Positions 55,020-63,307 of a stretch of 64,000 bases of DNA are shown in pieces (the stretch's first letter is position 1; every line of letters starts with the position of its first letter). This stretch comes from Cellulosimicrobium marinum. GTDB taxonomy: Bacteria > Actinomycetota > Actinomycetes > Actinomycetales > Cellulomonadaceae. The notes under the pieces were generated by a model. That model ran no database searches. It was not told the DNA's origin and saw only the letters and a program-made list of their open reading frames with translations. The position numbers and the translations under genes were made by a program. The DNA is taken from positions 124,001 through 188,000 of the forward strand of contig NZ_JAJBZH010000006.1 of assembly GCF_020551945.1 (NCBI RefSeq). Reading direction: 5' to 3'.

Positions 55020-55685
55020 ATGGCACTGCTCACTGCAGAAGACATCCTGAACAAGAAGTTCTCGGCGACGAAGTTCCGCGAAGGGTACGACGTCGAAGAG
55101 GTCGACGACTTCTTGGACGAGGTGGTGAGGACCCTCAACTCCGTCCAGGAGGAGAACGAGGACCTCAAGTCGAAGCTCGCCGCCGCGGAGCGTCGCGTCG
55201 CGGAGCTCAGCCGTGCCGACGCCTCCTCCGCCGCCGCGGTGCAGCCCGCCGTCGTCGACGCCCCGGCGGAGCCCGAGCCTGCACCCGCCGCGCCGATCTC
55301 GCAGGCCGTCGTGGCGAAGAACTCGGCAGAGCCCGAGTCTGCCACCGGGATGCTCCAGCTGGCCCAGAAGCTGCACGACGACTACGTGCGCTCCGGCCAG
55401 GAGGAGGGCGACCGCCTGATCGCCGAGGCGAAGGAGGAGGGCTCGCGGATCGTGAGCGAGGCCGAGGAGACGTCGCACCGCACGCTCTCCCAGCTGGAGC
55501 AGGAGCGGTCCCTCCTGGAGCGCAAGATCGACGAGCTGCGACTGTTCGAGCGCGACTACCGGACCCGCCTCAAGAGCTACCTGCAGAACCTCCTCGGCGA
55601 GGTGGACAACCGGGGCAGCGCGCTGCCGCCGCGCAGCAACGTCGCCGGTGCGGGCCGCACCAGCGACCTCGCGCCCGGTCTCTGA
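55020..55685 (+). CDS. divIVA: Polar growth and division protein DivIVA (Wag31)
   Basis: 221 residues from ATG 55020. N-terminal lipid-binding domain LTAEDILNKKFSATKFREGYDVEEVDDFLDEV, first coiled coil, a Pro/Ala linker of about 60 residues, and a long second coiled coil (QEEGDRLIAEAKEEGSRIVSEAEE). Localises to poles and septa and recruits wall synthesis. The frame is open further upstream, but the family start is exact here. Long 254-base 5' gap from yggT contains GCCCCG/CGGGGC (54923-54946), a weak hairpin, and TACTTT at 54956. Confidence 0.95.
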   Translation: MALLTAEDILNKKFSATKFREGYDVEEVDDFLDEVVRTLNSVQEENEDLKSKLAAAERRVAELSRADASSAAAVQPAVVDAPAEPEPAPAAPISQAVVAKNSAEPESATGMLQLAQKLHDDYVRSGQEEGDRLIAEAKEEGSRIVSEAEETSHRTLSQLEQERSLLERKIDELRLFERDYRTRLKSYLQNLLGEVDNRGSALPPRSNVAGAGRTSDLAPGL

Positions 55686-55705
55686 CCTCTCGCGTCGACC
55701 GTCCG

Positions 55706-55784
55706 GCAGCGGCCGGTACGCCGACCCGCCCGCCCGAACGCCCTCCGGGGTGCGGCGTGGTGTGTTGTGCGTACCGGCCGCTGC
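55706..55784. repeat. 15-bp perfect inverted repeat between divIVA and the DksA-like gene
   Basis: GCAGCGGCCGGTACG (55706-55720) and its reverse complement (55770-55784), 49 bases apart. The right arm fills the spacer of the next promoter. Confidence 0.8.
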
Positions 55785-55793
55785 GTCTACTCT
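55765..55793 (+). promoter_or_regulatory. Promoter of the DksA/TraR-like gene
   Basis: TTGTGC (55765-55770), 17 bases, TACTCT (55788-55793), about 28 bases before the ATG. Confidence 0.6.
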
Positions 55794-55820
55794 CGCGGCA
55801 CTCGATCCAGGAGGGGCGTC

Positions 55821-56282
55821 ATGACCAAGCTCACCACCGCGGCCAGGTCGGCCGTGCGCGAACGGTTCCCGAACCTCACGAAGGACGTGAAGTCCTTCCC
55901 CGTGCGGGACGGGGAGGAGCCCTGGACGCTGCGTGAGGCGGAAGAGCTCGCCGCCGAGCTCCTCGAGGAGAAGGACCGCCTCGAGGGTGAGCTCGCCGCG
56001 GCCGACGAGGAGCTCTCGAACCTGCTCCGCCACTCGGGCGACGGCGCCGGCGACGACCAGGCCGACTCCGGGTCGAGCGCGCTCGAGCGTGAGCAGGAGC
56101 TCACCCTCGTGAACAACGTGCGCGACCTTCTCGCCCAGACGACGCACGCCCTCGACCGCATCGCCGCGGGGACGTACGCCACCTGCGAGGCGACCGGCCT
56201 GCCGATCGGCAAGGCGCGCCTCCAGGCGTTCCCGCGCGCCAACCTCTCGGTCGAGGCCAAGCAGCGCGAGGAGCGGCGCTGA
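55821..56282 (+). CDS. DksA/TraR-like protein with a degenerate zinc finger
   Basis: 153 residues from ATG 55821 with a strong AGGAGGGG. Coiled-coil body (LREAEELAAELLEEKDRLEGELAAADEEL) and a C-terminal DksA region (LDRIAAGTYATCEATGLPIGKARLQAFPRANLSVEAKQREE). Only one Cys remains where canonical members have four in two CxxC pairs, so zinc binding is unlikely. Such proteins bind the RNA polymerase secondary channel; whether this one does is open. Conserved before lspA in actinobacteria. Confidence 0.87.
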   Translation: MTKLTTAARSAVRERFPNLTKDVKSFPVRDGEEPWTLREAEELAAELLEEKDRLEGELAAADEELSNLLRHSGDGAGDDQADSGSSALEREQELTLVNNVRDLLAQTTHALDRIAAGTYATCEATGLPIGKARLQAFPRANLSVEAKQREERR

Positions 56283-56342
56283 ACCACGCGGGACGGTCCC
56301 GCCGAGCCCGGCGGGCCTGAGCACGTGGCAGACTTGCGGCCG

Positions 56343-56975
56343 ATGTCCACGTCCTCCCGCCCCGAACCGGTCGACCCCTCGACCCCGCCGTCGACCGCGC
56401 CCGCACCCGGGCACCCAGGCCCCCGACGGCGGCTCGTCGCCTGGACGGTCGGCCTCGCGGCGCTCGTGCTCGCCCTCGACCAGCTGACGAAGTGGTGGGC
56501 CGAGTCCACGCTCGCGCTCGGTGACGAGCCGATCCCGCTGCTGGGCTCCCTCCTCGGGCTGCGCCTGCTCTACAACCCGGGTGCCGCGCTCTCCATCGCC
56601 ACCGGCATGACGTGGCTCCTCACCATCGTGGTGGTCGCCGTCGTCGTCGTGATCGTCCGCATGGTGGGTCGCATCGGCTCGCGCGGGTGGGCGGTCGCCC
56701 TCGGCCTCCTCCTCGGCGGCGCCGTCGGGAACCTGCTCGACCGGCTGTTCCGCGACCCCGGGTTCGCCCGCGGCCACGTCGTCGACTTCATCGACTACGC
56801 CGGCTTCTTCGTGGGCAACGTCGCGGACATCGCGATCGTCGCCGCCGCCGTGATGATCGCCGTGCTCTCGATCCTCGGGATCGCGCTCGACGGGACGCGC
56901 CACGGCACGACCGACGACGACGCCGTCCGCCCGGACGACGCGAACCGGACGGACGAGGCGAGGGACGGACGATGA
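56343..56975 (+). CDS. lspA: Prolipoprotein signal peptidase LspA
   Basis: 210 residues from ATG 56343 (GTG 56325 is an alternative). Four membrane helices, with [19 protein letters not shown] and the two catalytic Asp regions NLLDRLF and [18 protein letters not shown]. Cleaves signal peptides of lipoproteins such as GluB after lipidation. Acidic C-terminal tail. Overlaps rluD (ATGA). Confidence 0.95.
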   Translation: MSTSSRPEPVDPSTPPSTAPAPGHPGPRRRLVAWTVGLAALVLALDQLTKWWAESTLALGDEPIPLLGSLLGLRLLYNPGAALSIATGMTWLLTIVVVAVVVVIVRMVGRIGSRGWAVALGLLLGGAVGNLLDRLFRDPGFARGHVVDFIDYAGFFVGNVADIAIVAAAVMIAVLSILGIALDGTRHGTTDDDAVRPDDANRTDEARDGR

Positions 56976-57904
56976 GCCTGCGATCGCTCCCCGTCCCCGA
57001 CGGGCTCGCCGGCGACCGCGTCGACGCCGGTCTGTCGCGCCTCCTCGGCCTCTCCCGAACGCGGGCCGCGGAGCTCGCCGGCGCCGGTGCGGTCCTCCTC
57101 GACGGTCGCCCCGTCGGCAAGTCCGACCGGCTCGTCGCCGGCGCGTGGCTCGAGGTGGACGTGCCCGACGCCGCGCCCCCCGCCGCCGAGGTGGTGCCCG
57201 AGCCCGTCCCCGGCATGGGCATCGTCCACGACGACGACGACCTCGTCGTCGTCGACAAGCCCGTCGGCGTCGCCGCCCACCCCTCGCCCGGATGGACGGG
57301 GCCGACCGTCGTCGGGGCACTGGCCGCCGCCGGCTACCGCATCTCGACGTCCGGCGCGGCCGAGCGGCAGGGGGTCGTGCACCGGCTCGACGTCGGGACG
57401 TCGGGCCTCATGGTGGTCGCGAAGAGCGAGCACGCCTACACGGCCCTCAAGCGCGCGTTCAAGGAACGCACGGTCGACAAGGTCTACCACGCCCTCGTGC
57501 AGGGGCACCCCGAGCCGACGACGGGGACCATCGACGCACCGATCGGCCGGCACCCGAGCGCCGACTGGAAGTTCGCCGTCACCGCGGACGGCAAGCCGTC
57601 GGTGACGCACTACGAGGTGCTCGAGATGCTGCCCGCGGCGTCCCTCGTGGAGGTGCACCTGGAGACCGGGCGCACCCACCAGATCCGTGTCCACTTCTCC
57701 GCCGTGCGCCATCCCTGCGTCGGAGACCTCACCTACGGCGCCGACCCGGTCCTCGCCTCGCGCGTCGCGCTCTCCCGCCAGTGGCTGCACGCCGTGCGCC
57801 TCGGGTTCGAGCACCCCGGGACCGGCCGGTGGCTCGAGGTCGAGAGCTACTATCCCGACGACCTGTCCCACGCGCTCGACGTCGTCCGGGCGGCCTACTC
57901 GTGA
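56972..57904 (+). CDS. rluD: Pseudouridine synthase, RluD family
   Basis: 310 residues. N-terminal S4 domain ([28 protein letters not shown]), catalytic Asp in [16 protein letters not shown], and [12 protein letters not shown]. The RluA/RluD group modifies 23S rRNA uridines. lspA-rluD pairs are common across bacteria. Overlaps the GNAT start (GTGA). Confidence 0.94.
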   Translation: MSLRSLPVPDGLAGDRVDAGLSRLLGLSRTRAAELAGAGAVLLDGRPVGKSDRLVAGAWLEVDVPDAAPPAAEVVPEPVPGMGIVHDDDDLVVVDKPVGVAAHPSPGWTGPTVVGALAAAGYRISTSGAAERQGVVHRLDVGTSGLMVVAKSEHAYTALKRAFKERTVDKVYHALVQGHPEPTTGTIDAPIGRHPSADWKFAVTADGKPSVTHYEVLEMLPAASLVEVHLETGRTHQIRVHFSAVRHPCVGDLTYGADPVLASRVALSRQWLHAVRLGFEHPGTGRWLEVESYYPDDLSHALDVVRAAYS

Positions 57905-58434
57905 CCGGTCCCCACGGCCCGGGCACACCCGAGACCTCACCTGCCGGAGGGCCGCCGCCGCTCATGGCGGAGCGCGTGCAGGACGCCGCGGGTCTCGCCG
58001 CCGCCCACGCGCTGCGGCTGGCGGTCTTCGTCGACGAGCAGCACGTGCCCGTCGAGGAGGAGATCGACGCGCTCGACACCGCCCCCACCACGACGCACGT
58101 GCTCGTGCGCGACGCCGGTGGCGCCGTCGTCGGGACGGGCCGCCTCCTCACCGACCCCGCGCACCCCGGCGAGGTCCACGTCGGCCGGGTCGCCGTCGCG
58201 GCGACCGCCCGGGGCACAGGGGCCGGCGCCGCGGTGATGCGCGCCCTGGAGGCGATCGCGCTCGCCGAGCACGCCGTGCCCGGCCCCGACGGTCGTCCGA
58301 CGGTCCACGTCGAGCTGTCCGCCCAGGTCCAGGCGGTCGGCTTCTACGAACGCCTCGGCTATACCGTCTCCGGTCCCGTGTACCTCGACGCCGGCATCGA
58401 CCACCGCGACGCCACGAAGACCCTCCAGGCGTGA
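57901..58434 (+). CDS. GNAT family N-acetyltransferase
   Basis: 177 residues from GTG 57901. [45 protein letters not shown] (acetyl-CoA loop) and [24 protein letters not shown] are typical of the YjcF/ElaA-like GNAT subgroup. Acceptor unknown. Last gene of the coupled lspA-rluD unit. Its TGA is the first of four 8-base repeats. Confidence 0.9.
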   Translation: MTGPHGPGTPETSPAGGPPPLMAERVQDAAGLAAAHALRLAVFVDEQHVPVEEEIDALDTAPTTTHVLVRDAGGAVVGTGRLLTDPAHPGEVHVGRVAVAATARGTGAGAAVMRALEAIALAEHAVPGPDGRPTVHVELSAQVQAVGFYERLGYTVSGPVYLDAGIDHRDATKTLQA

Positions 58435-58463
58435 CGGCTTGACGGCTTGACGGCTTGACGGCC
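58432..58463. repeat. 8-base tandem repeat starting at the GNAT stop
   Basis: TGACGGCT three times then TGACGGCC. The period of 8 places TGA in all three forward frames. Confidence 0.9.
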
Positions 58464-58513
58464 TGGCGTGGCGGTCGCCTCTGCGCGCGGGGCCGGGGCC
58501 GCGCTCGGGCCTA

Positions 58514-58796
58514 CCCTCCGCGCCTCGTCCCTCGGCGCTCCCGCCAGGCCCGACCACGGCCCTTCGCACGGCCCCGACCCCGCGCGCTCGTCCTCGTCGC
58601 GCCTCTCCCGCCGGTCGGGACCTGGCCCTGTGAACGGCCCCGCGCGCTACGCACGCACGCCGCGCGGGATCTCCGTGCACCGTGAGCCGTGCACCGTGCA
58701 CCGTGCAGAGGCGACGGACGGGAAGAGCGGGGTGGTGGGTGGTGTCGCGGCTCGTGGCGGGCCTGGCGGGAGCGCCGAGGAACGAGGCGCGGAGGG
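58514..58796. repeat. 39-base inverted repeat pair in the dnaE upstream spacer
   Basis: 58514-58552 and 58758-58796 are reverse complements except for one base. The right copy lies inside the loop of a further inverted repeat (58727-58752 with 58799-58824). The 489-base spacer between the GNAT gene and dnaE has no credible gene; short ORFs there follow the repeats. Confidence 0.85.
58673..58707. repeat. 7-base tandem repeat
   Basis: Five consecutive units of CCGTGCA, the second being CCGTGAG. Confidence 0.9.
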
Positions 58797-58824
58797 AGAG
58801 CCGCGACACCATCCACCACCCCGC
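58727..58824. repeat. Long palindromic element with 26-bp arms
   Basis: Arms 58727-58752 and 58799-58824 match at 25 of 26 positions, with a 46-base centre. It could fold as a large hairpin in RNA or a cruciform, and looks like a dispersed palindromic element. Confidence 0.8.
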
Positions 58825-58911
58825 GGCGGCGACCACACGGATCCTCGGGCGACCCGGGGGGACGTGACCGACGCGTCGCGCGCGGTGGCCGCCGATGTCC
58901 GTGCCCGCGCC

Positions 58912-58917
58912 TAGGAT
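58912..58917 (+). promoter_or_regulatory. -10 box, leaderless dnaE promoter
   Basis: TAGGAT, six bases before ATG 58924. Confidence 0.6.
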
Positions 58918-58923
58918 CGACGC

Positions 58924-61900
58924 ATGCCGAGCACGACCGAGGACTTCGTCCATCTCCACGTCCACACCGAGTACTCGATGCTGGACGGTGCGGCGCGGAT
59001 CGGGGACCTGTTCGACGAGGTCGAGCGGCTCGGCCAGAAGGCCATCGCGACGACGGACCACGGGTACGTGTTCGGCGCGTTCGAGTTCTGGTCGAAGGCG
59101 CAGGCGAAGGGCATCAAGCCGATCATCGGCGTCGAGGCGTACGTCACGCCGGGGACGAGCCGGTTCGACCAGACGCGTGTGCGGTTCGGGGAGAAGGGGC
59201 AGGAGTCCGACGACGTGTCGGCGCGCGGCGCGTACACGCACATGACGCTGCTCGCGAAGGACAACGAGGGCCTGCACAACCTGTTCCGGGCGTCGTCGCT
59301 CGCGTCGCTCGACGGGCAGATGGGCAAGTGGCCGCGGATGGACCGCGACCTGCTGCAGCGGTACGGCAAGGGCCTGATCGCGACGAGCGGGTGCCCGTCG
59401 GGCGAGATCCAGACGCGGCTGCGGCTGGGGCAGTGGGACGAGGCGGTGCGGACCGCGGGCGAGCTGCAGGACATCTTCGGTCGCGACGGGTTCTTCGTCG
59501 AGCTCATGGACCACGGGCTGGAGATCGAGACGCGGGTCACGAAGGACCTGCTGCGCCTCGCGGAGACGATCGGCGCGCGGGTCGTCGCGACGAACGACCT
59601 CCACTACGTGCGCGAGGACGACGCGTCGAGCCAGGAGGCGTTGCTCGCGATCAACTCGGGGTCGACGCTGGACGACCCGGACCGGTTCAAGTTCGACGGC
59701 ACGGGGTACTACGTGAAGTCGGCGGCCGAGATGCGGCGGGTGTTCGCAGAGCTGCCGGAGGCGTGCGACAACACGCTGCTCATCGCGGAGCAGTGCGAGG
59801 TGTCCTTCAACACGAAGGCCAACTACATGCCGCGCTTCCCCGTGCCGGAGGGCGAGGACGAGACGAGCTGGTTCGTCAAGGAGATCGAGCGCGGCCTGCA
59901 CCGGCGCTACCCGGGCGGGATCCCGGAGGCGTCGCGCAAGCAGGCGGAGTACGAGACCGAGGTCATCGTCCAGATGGGTTTCCCGGGGTACTTCCTCGTG
60001 GTCGCCGACTTCATCAACTGGGCGAAGGAGCAGGGGATCCGGGTGGGGCCGGGCCGTGGGTCGGCGGCGGGGTCGATGGCGTCGTACCTCATGGGGATCA
60101 CGGAGCTCGACCCGCTCAAGCACGGTCTGATCTTCGAGCGCTTCCTCAACCCGGAGCGCGTGTCGATGCCCGACGTCGACGTCGACTTCGACGAGCGCCG
60201 GCGCGGTGAGGTCATCCGGTACGTCACGGAGAAGTACGGGGACGACCGGGTGGCGCAGATCGTCACGTACGGGACGATCAAGGCGAAGCAGGCGCTCAAG
60301 GACTCGTCGCGCCTCCTGGGCTTCCCGTTCGCGATGGGGGAGAAGCTCACGAAGGCGATGCCGCCGGCGGTGATGGGCAAGGACATCCCGTTGTCGGGCA
60401 TCTTCGACCCGAAGCACGAGCGGTACGCGGAGGCGGGGGAGTTCCGCCAGCTGCACGACACGGACCCCGAGGCGCAGCGCGTGGTGGAGCTGGCGCGCGG
60501 TATCGAGGGCCTGAAGCGCCAGTGGGGCGTGCACGCGGCGGGCGTCATCATGTCGAGCGACCCGCTGATCGACATCATCCCGATCATGCGGCGCCTGCAG
60601 GACGGCGCGGTGATCACGCAGTTCGACTACCCGACGTCCGAGGGGCTCGGCCTCATCAAGATGGACTTCCTGGGGCTGCGCAACCTCACGATCCTCGAGG
60701 ACGCGCTCGAGAACATCGAGATGAACGGCAAGGAACCCATCCAGATCGAGGCGCTCGAGCTCGACGACCGTGCGGCGTACGAGCTGCTGGCGCGTGGTGA
60801 CACGCTGGGCGTGTTCCAGCTCGACGGCGGTCCGATGCGCGCCCTGCTGCGCCAGATGCGTCCGGACAACTTCGAGGACATCTCCGCCGTCATCGCCCTG
60901 TATCGGCCGGGCCCGATGGGCATGAACTCGCACACGAACTACGCGCTGCGCAAGAACGGCCTGCAGAAGATCGAGCCGATCCACCCGGAGCTCGCGGAGC
61001 CTCTGGCGGAGGTCCTCGACGAGACGTACGGCCTCATCGTCTATCAGGAGCAGGTGCAGAAGGCCGCGCAGGTGCTCGCCGGGTACTCGCTCGGCCAGGC
61101 CGACCTGCTGCGGCGTGCGATGGGCAAGAAGAAGAAGGAGATCCTCGACAAGGAGTTCGTGCCCTTCCACGCGGGCATGAAGGAGCGGGGCTACAGCGAC
61201 GGTGCGATCCAGGCGGTGTGGGACACGCTCGTCCCGTTCGCGGGGTACGCGTTCAACAAGGCCCACTCGGCGGGCTACGGCCTCGTCTCGTACTGGACGG
61301 CGTTCCTCAAGGCGAACTACCCGACCGAGTACATGGCGGCGCTGCTCACGAGCGTGCGCGACGACAAGGACAAGTCGGCGCTGTACCTCAACGAGTGCCG
61401 CCGGATGCACATCACCGTCCTTCCTCCGGACGTGAACTCGTCAGCGGCGAACTTCACGGCCGTCGGGGACGACATCCGCTTCGGTCTCACCGCGGTGCGC
61501 AACGTGGGCCGCAACGTCGTGGACGCGATCGTCGCGACGCGCGAGTCGAAGGGCGAGTTCACGTCCTTCACGGACTTCCTCGACAAGGTCCCGGCGGTCG
61601 TGTGCAACAAGCGCACGATCGAGTCGCTGATCAAGGCCGGGGCGTTCGACTCCCTCGGGCACGGCCGCCGCGCGCTGCTCGTCGTCCACGAGCAGGCGGT
61701 GGACTCCGTCATCAGCGTCAAGCGCAAGGAGGCGGAGGGGCAGTTCGACCTCTTCGCCGACTTCGCCGCGCAGGACGACCCGTCGATGTCGTTCAGCGTG
61801 GACGTGCCGGACCTGCCGGACTGGGACAAGAAGCAGAGGCTCGCGTTCGAGCGCGAGATGCTCGGTCTGTACGTGTCGGACCACCCGCTGTCGGGGCTGG

Positions 61901-62457
61901 AGCACGTGCTCACCCGTGCGGCGGACACCGGGATCGCCGCGCTCATCGCGGACGAAGGACGCCCTGACGGGTCGACCGTGACGGTCGCGGGTCTGGTCAC
62001 CTCGCTGCAGCGCAAGATGAGCAAGAACGGCAACCCGTGGGCGGCGGTGACGATCGAGGACCTCGAGGGGGCCGTCGAGGTGATGTTCTTCGGCGAGACG
62101 TACCTCGCGTACTCGACGATCCTCGCGGAGGACCAGGTCGTCGTGCTGCGCGGCCGGGTGCGCCGACGGGACGACACCATGCAGCTCCAGGCGATGGAGG
62201 TCTCCCTGCCGGACGTCACGGTCGGTGCCGAGTCGCCGCTCGCCGTCCGTGTGCCGCACACGCGGTGCGTCGAGCCGGTCGTCGCCCGGCTGCGGGACGT
62301 CCTCGCGACGCACCCGGGTTCCGCCGAGGTGCACGTCCAGGTGCTCGAACCGGGCAAGACGACGGTGGTGCGGGCGGGCGACGCCCTGCGCGTGGAGAAG
62401 TCCCCGGCGCTCTTCGGCGACCTCAAGGCGCTGCTCGGGCCGTCGTGCCTCGTGTGA
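58924..62457 (+). CDS. dnaE: DNA polymerase III alpha subunit DnaE1
   Basis: 1177 residues from ATG 58924. PHP domain with HLHVHTEYSMLDG and TTDHGYVFG, metal ligands apparently intact, so proofreading in cis is possible as in mycobacteria. Palm: VGPGRGSAAGS, Asp417 and Asp419 in PDVDVDFDE, a third likely Asp at 581. Then beta-binding and helix-hairpin-helix parts, an OB fold (TVTVAGLVTSLQRKMSKNGNPWA) and a C-terminal domain. Main replicative polymerase. Leaderless start. Confidence 0.97.
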   Translation: MPSTTEDFVHLHVHTEYSMLDGAARIGDLFDEVERLGQKAIATTDHGYVFGAFEFWSKAQAKGIKPIIGVEAYVTPGTSRFDQTRVRFGEKGQESDDVSARGAYTHMTLLAKDNEGLHNLFRASSLASLDGQMGKWPRMDRDLLQRYGKGLIATSGCPSGEIQTRLRLGQWDEAVRTAGELQDIFGRDGFFVELMDHGLEIETRVTKDLLRLAETIGARVVATNDLHYVREDDASSQEALLAINSGSTLDDPDRFKFDGTGYYVKSAAEMRRVFAELPEACDNTLLIAEQCEVSFNTKANYMPRFPVPEGEDETSWFVKEIERGLHRRYPGGIPEASRKQAEYETEVIVQMGFPGYFLVVADFINWAKEQGIRVGPGRGSAAGSMASYLMGITELDPLKHGLIFERFLNPERVSMPDVDVDFDERRRGEVIRYVTEKYGDDRVAQIVTYGTIKAKQALKDSSRLLGFPFAMGEKLTKAMPPAVMGKDIPLSGIFDPKHERYAEAGEFRQLHDTDPEAQRVVELARGIEGLKRQWGVHAAGVIMSSDPLIDIIPIMRRLQDGAVITQFDYPTSEGLGLIKMDFLGLRNLTILEDALENIEMNGKEPIQIEALELDDRAAYELLARGDTLGVFQLDGGPMRALLRQMRPDNFEDISAVIALYRPGPMGMNSHTNYALRKNGLQKIEPIHPELAEPLAEVLDETYGLIVYQEQVQKAAQVLAGYSLGQADLLRRAMGKKKKEILDKEFVPFHAGMKERGYSDGAIQAVWDTLVPFAGYAFNKAHSAGYGLVSYWTAFLKANYPTEYMAALLTSVRDDKDKSALYLNECRRMHITVLPPDVNSSAANFTAVGDDIRFGLTAVRNVGRNVVDAIVATRESKGEFTSFTDFLDKVPAVVCNKRTIESLIKAGAFDSLGHGRRALLVVHEQAVDSVISVKRKEAEGQFDLFADFAAQDDPSMSFSVDVPDLPDWDKKQRLAFEREMLGLYVSDHPLSGLEHVLTRAADTGIAALIADEGRPDGSTVTVAGLVTSLQRKMSKNGNPWAAVTIEDLEGAVEVMFFGETYLAYSTILAEDQVVVLRGRVRRRDDTMQLQAMEVSLPDVTVGAESPLAVRVPHTRCVEPVVARLRDVLATHPGSAEVHVQVLEPGKTTVVRAGDALRVEKSPALFGDLKALLGPSCLV

Positions 62458-62479
62458 GGGGCGTCCCCACGGCCGCGCC

Positions 62480-62485
62480 TAGACT
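62480..62485 (+). promoter_or_regulatory. -10 box, leaderless promoter of the PPOX gene
   Basis: TAGACT, six bases before GTG 62492. Confidence 0.6.
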
Positions 62486-62491
62486 CGGCGC

Positions 62492-62896
62492 GTGATGCGA
62501 CTCAACCCTGAGCAGCGCGTGTTCGTCACCGAGCGGCACCTGGCCACCCTCACGACCCTGCGCGCCGACGGCACGCCCCACGTGGTGCCGGTGGCGTTCA
62601 CGTGGGACGACGAGGCGGGTGTCGTGCGGATCACGTGCAACCGCGGGTCGGTGAAGGCCCGCAACGCGCGGCGCGTCGGCGCGGAGGGCGCCCTGCCGCG
62701 TGCGGCGGTGTGCCAGGTCGACGGGGGCCGCTGGATCACCCTGGAGGGGACGGTCGAGGTGGTCGAGGACGAGGCGGAGATCGCGGACGCCGTCGAGCGG
62801 TACGGCCGTCGCTACCGGCAGCTCGGTCCGAACCCGGAGCGCGTGGTGCTGCGGCTCACGCCGGACCGCGTGATGGCCTCGACCTACATGGCCTGA
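62492..62896 (+). CDS. PPOX-class F420- or flavin-dependent protein
   Basis: 134 residues from GTG 62492 (ATG 62495 is the next codon). Split barrel: HLATLTTLRADGTPHVVPVAFTWDDEAGVVRI, CNRGSVKARNARRVG, WITLEGTVEVV, RVVLRLTPDRVMA. The GS-K-RN pattern is typical of F420-binding members of the family in actinobacteria. Substrate unknown. Its last codons are duplicated downstream. Confidence 0.85.
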   Translation: MMRLNPEQRVFVTERHLATLTTLRADGTPHVVPVAFTWDDEAGVVRITCNRGSVKARNARRVGAEGALPRAAVCQVDGGRWITLEGTVEVVEDEAEIADAVERYGRRYRQLGPNPERVVLRLTPDRVMASTYMA

Positions 62897-62918
62897 CGTG
62901 ACCTACATGGCCTGACGT
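62881..62918. repeat. 19-base direct repeat across the PPOX stop codon
   Basis: GACCTACATGGCCTGACGT at 62881-62899 and again at 62900-62918, exact. The duplication places TGA in all three forward frames within 22 bases. Confidence 0.9.
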
Positions 62919-62956
62919 CGGGCGACCAGTCCGGTGCCCGGGGTCAGACGATCGGG

Positions 62957-63190
62957 TCAGGCGACGGACGCGGCCTGGGTCCCGGCCGGGTGGTCGACCG
63001 TGACGACGTCGCCCCTGCGGAGCTGGCGGCCTCGTCGGGTGTCGATCTCGCCGTTCACCCGCACCTCGCCCTCGGCGACGAGCTCGCGTGCCTCGGCGCC
63101 GGACTCGGCGAGCCCGGCGAGCTTGAGGAACTGCCCCAGCCGGATGACGTCGTCGGAGATCTCGACGGGGGTGGCGTCCGTTGCGTCCAT
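62957..63190 (-). CDS. Small S4-domain RNA-binding protein
   Basis: 77 residues from ATG 63190. IRLGQFLKLAGLAESGAEARELVAEGEVRVNGEIDTRRGRQLRRGDVV is a complete S4 fold with its basic RNA-binding face. Stand-alone S4 proteins of this YbcJ/YaaA type bind rRNA or tRNA; the role of this one is unknown. GACGAT six bases upstream resembles the local leaderless box with one change. Divergent from hisD. Confidence 0.88.
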   Translation of the reverse strand: MDATDATPVEISDDVIRLGQFLKLAGLAESGAEARELVAEGEVRVNGEIDTRRGRQLRRGDVVTVDHPAGTQAASVA

Positions 63191-63295
63191 GCGCCCATCG
63201 TCCCATCCCGCGACGGGCACCCGACACCGGCCACGGCAGCAGAGGCGCGGCGCCCGGCAGGCGGAATCCTCTCGTCCGGCGCGGCCTCGCGCTCC

Positions 63296-63301
63296 TAGAC
63301 T
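63296..63301 (+). promoter_or_regulatory. -10 box, leaderless hisD promoter
   Basis: TAGACT, six bases before ATG 63308; third use of this exact hexamer in the window. Confidence 0.6.
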
Positions 63302-63307
63302 CGACCC

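Noticed and set aside
58455-58914. ORFs between the GNAT gene and dnaE
   Set aside because: They run through tandem and inverted repeats, show no domain, and have alternatives in every frame.
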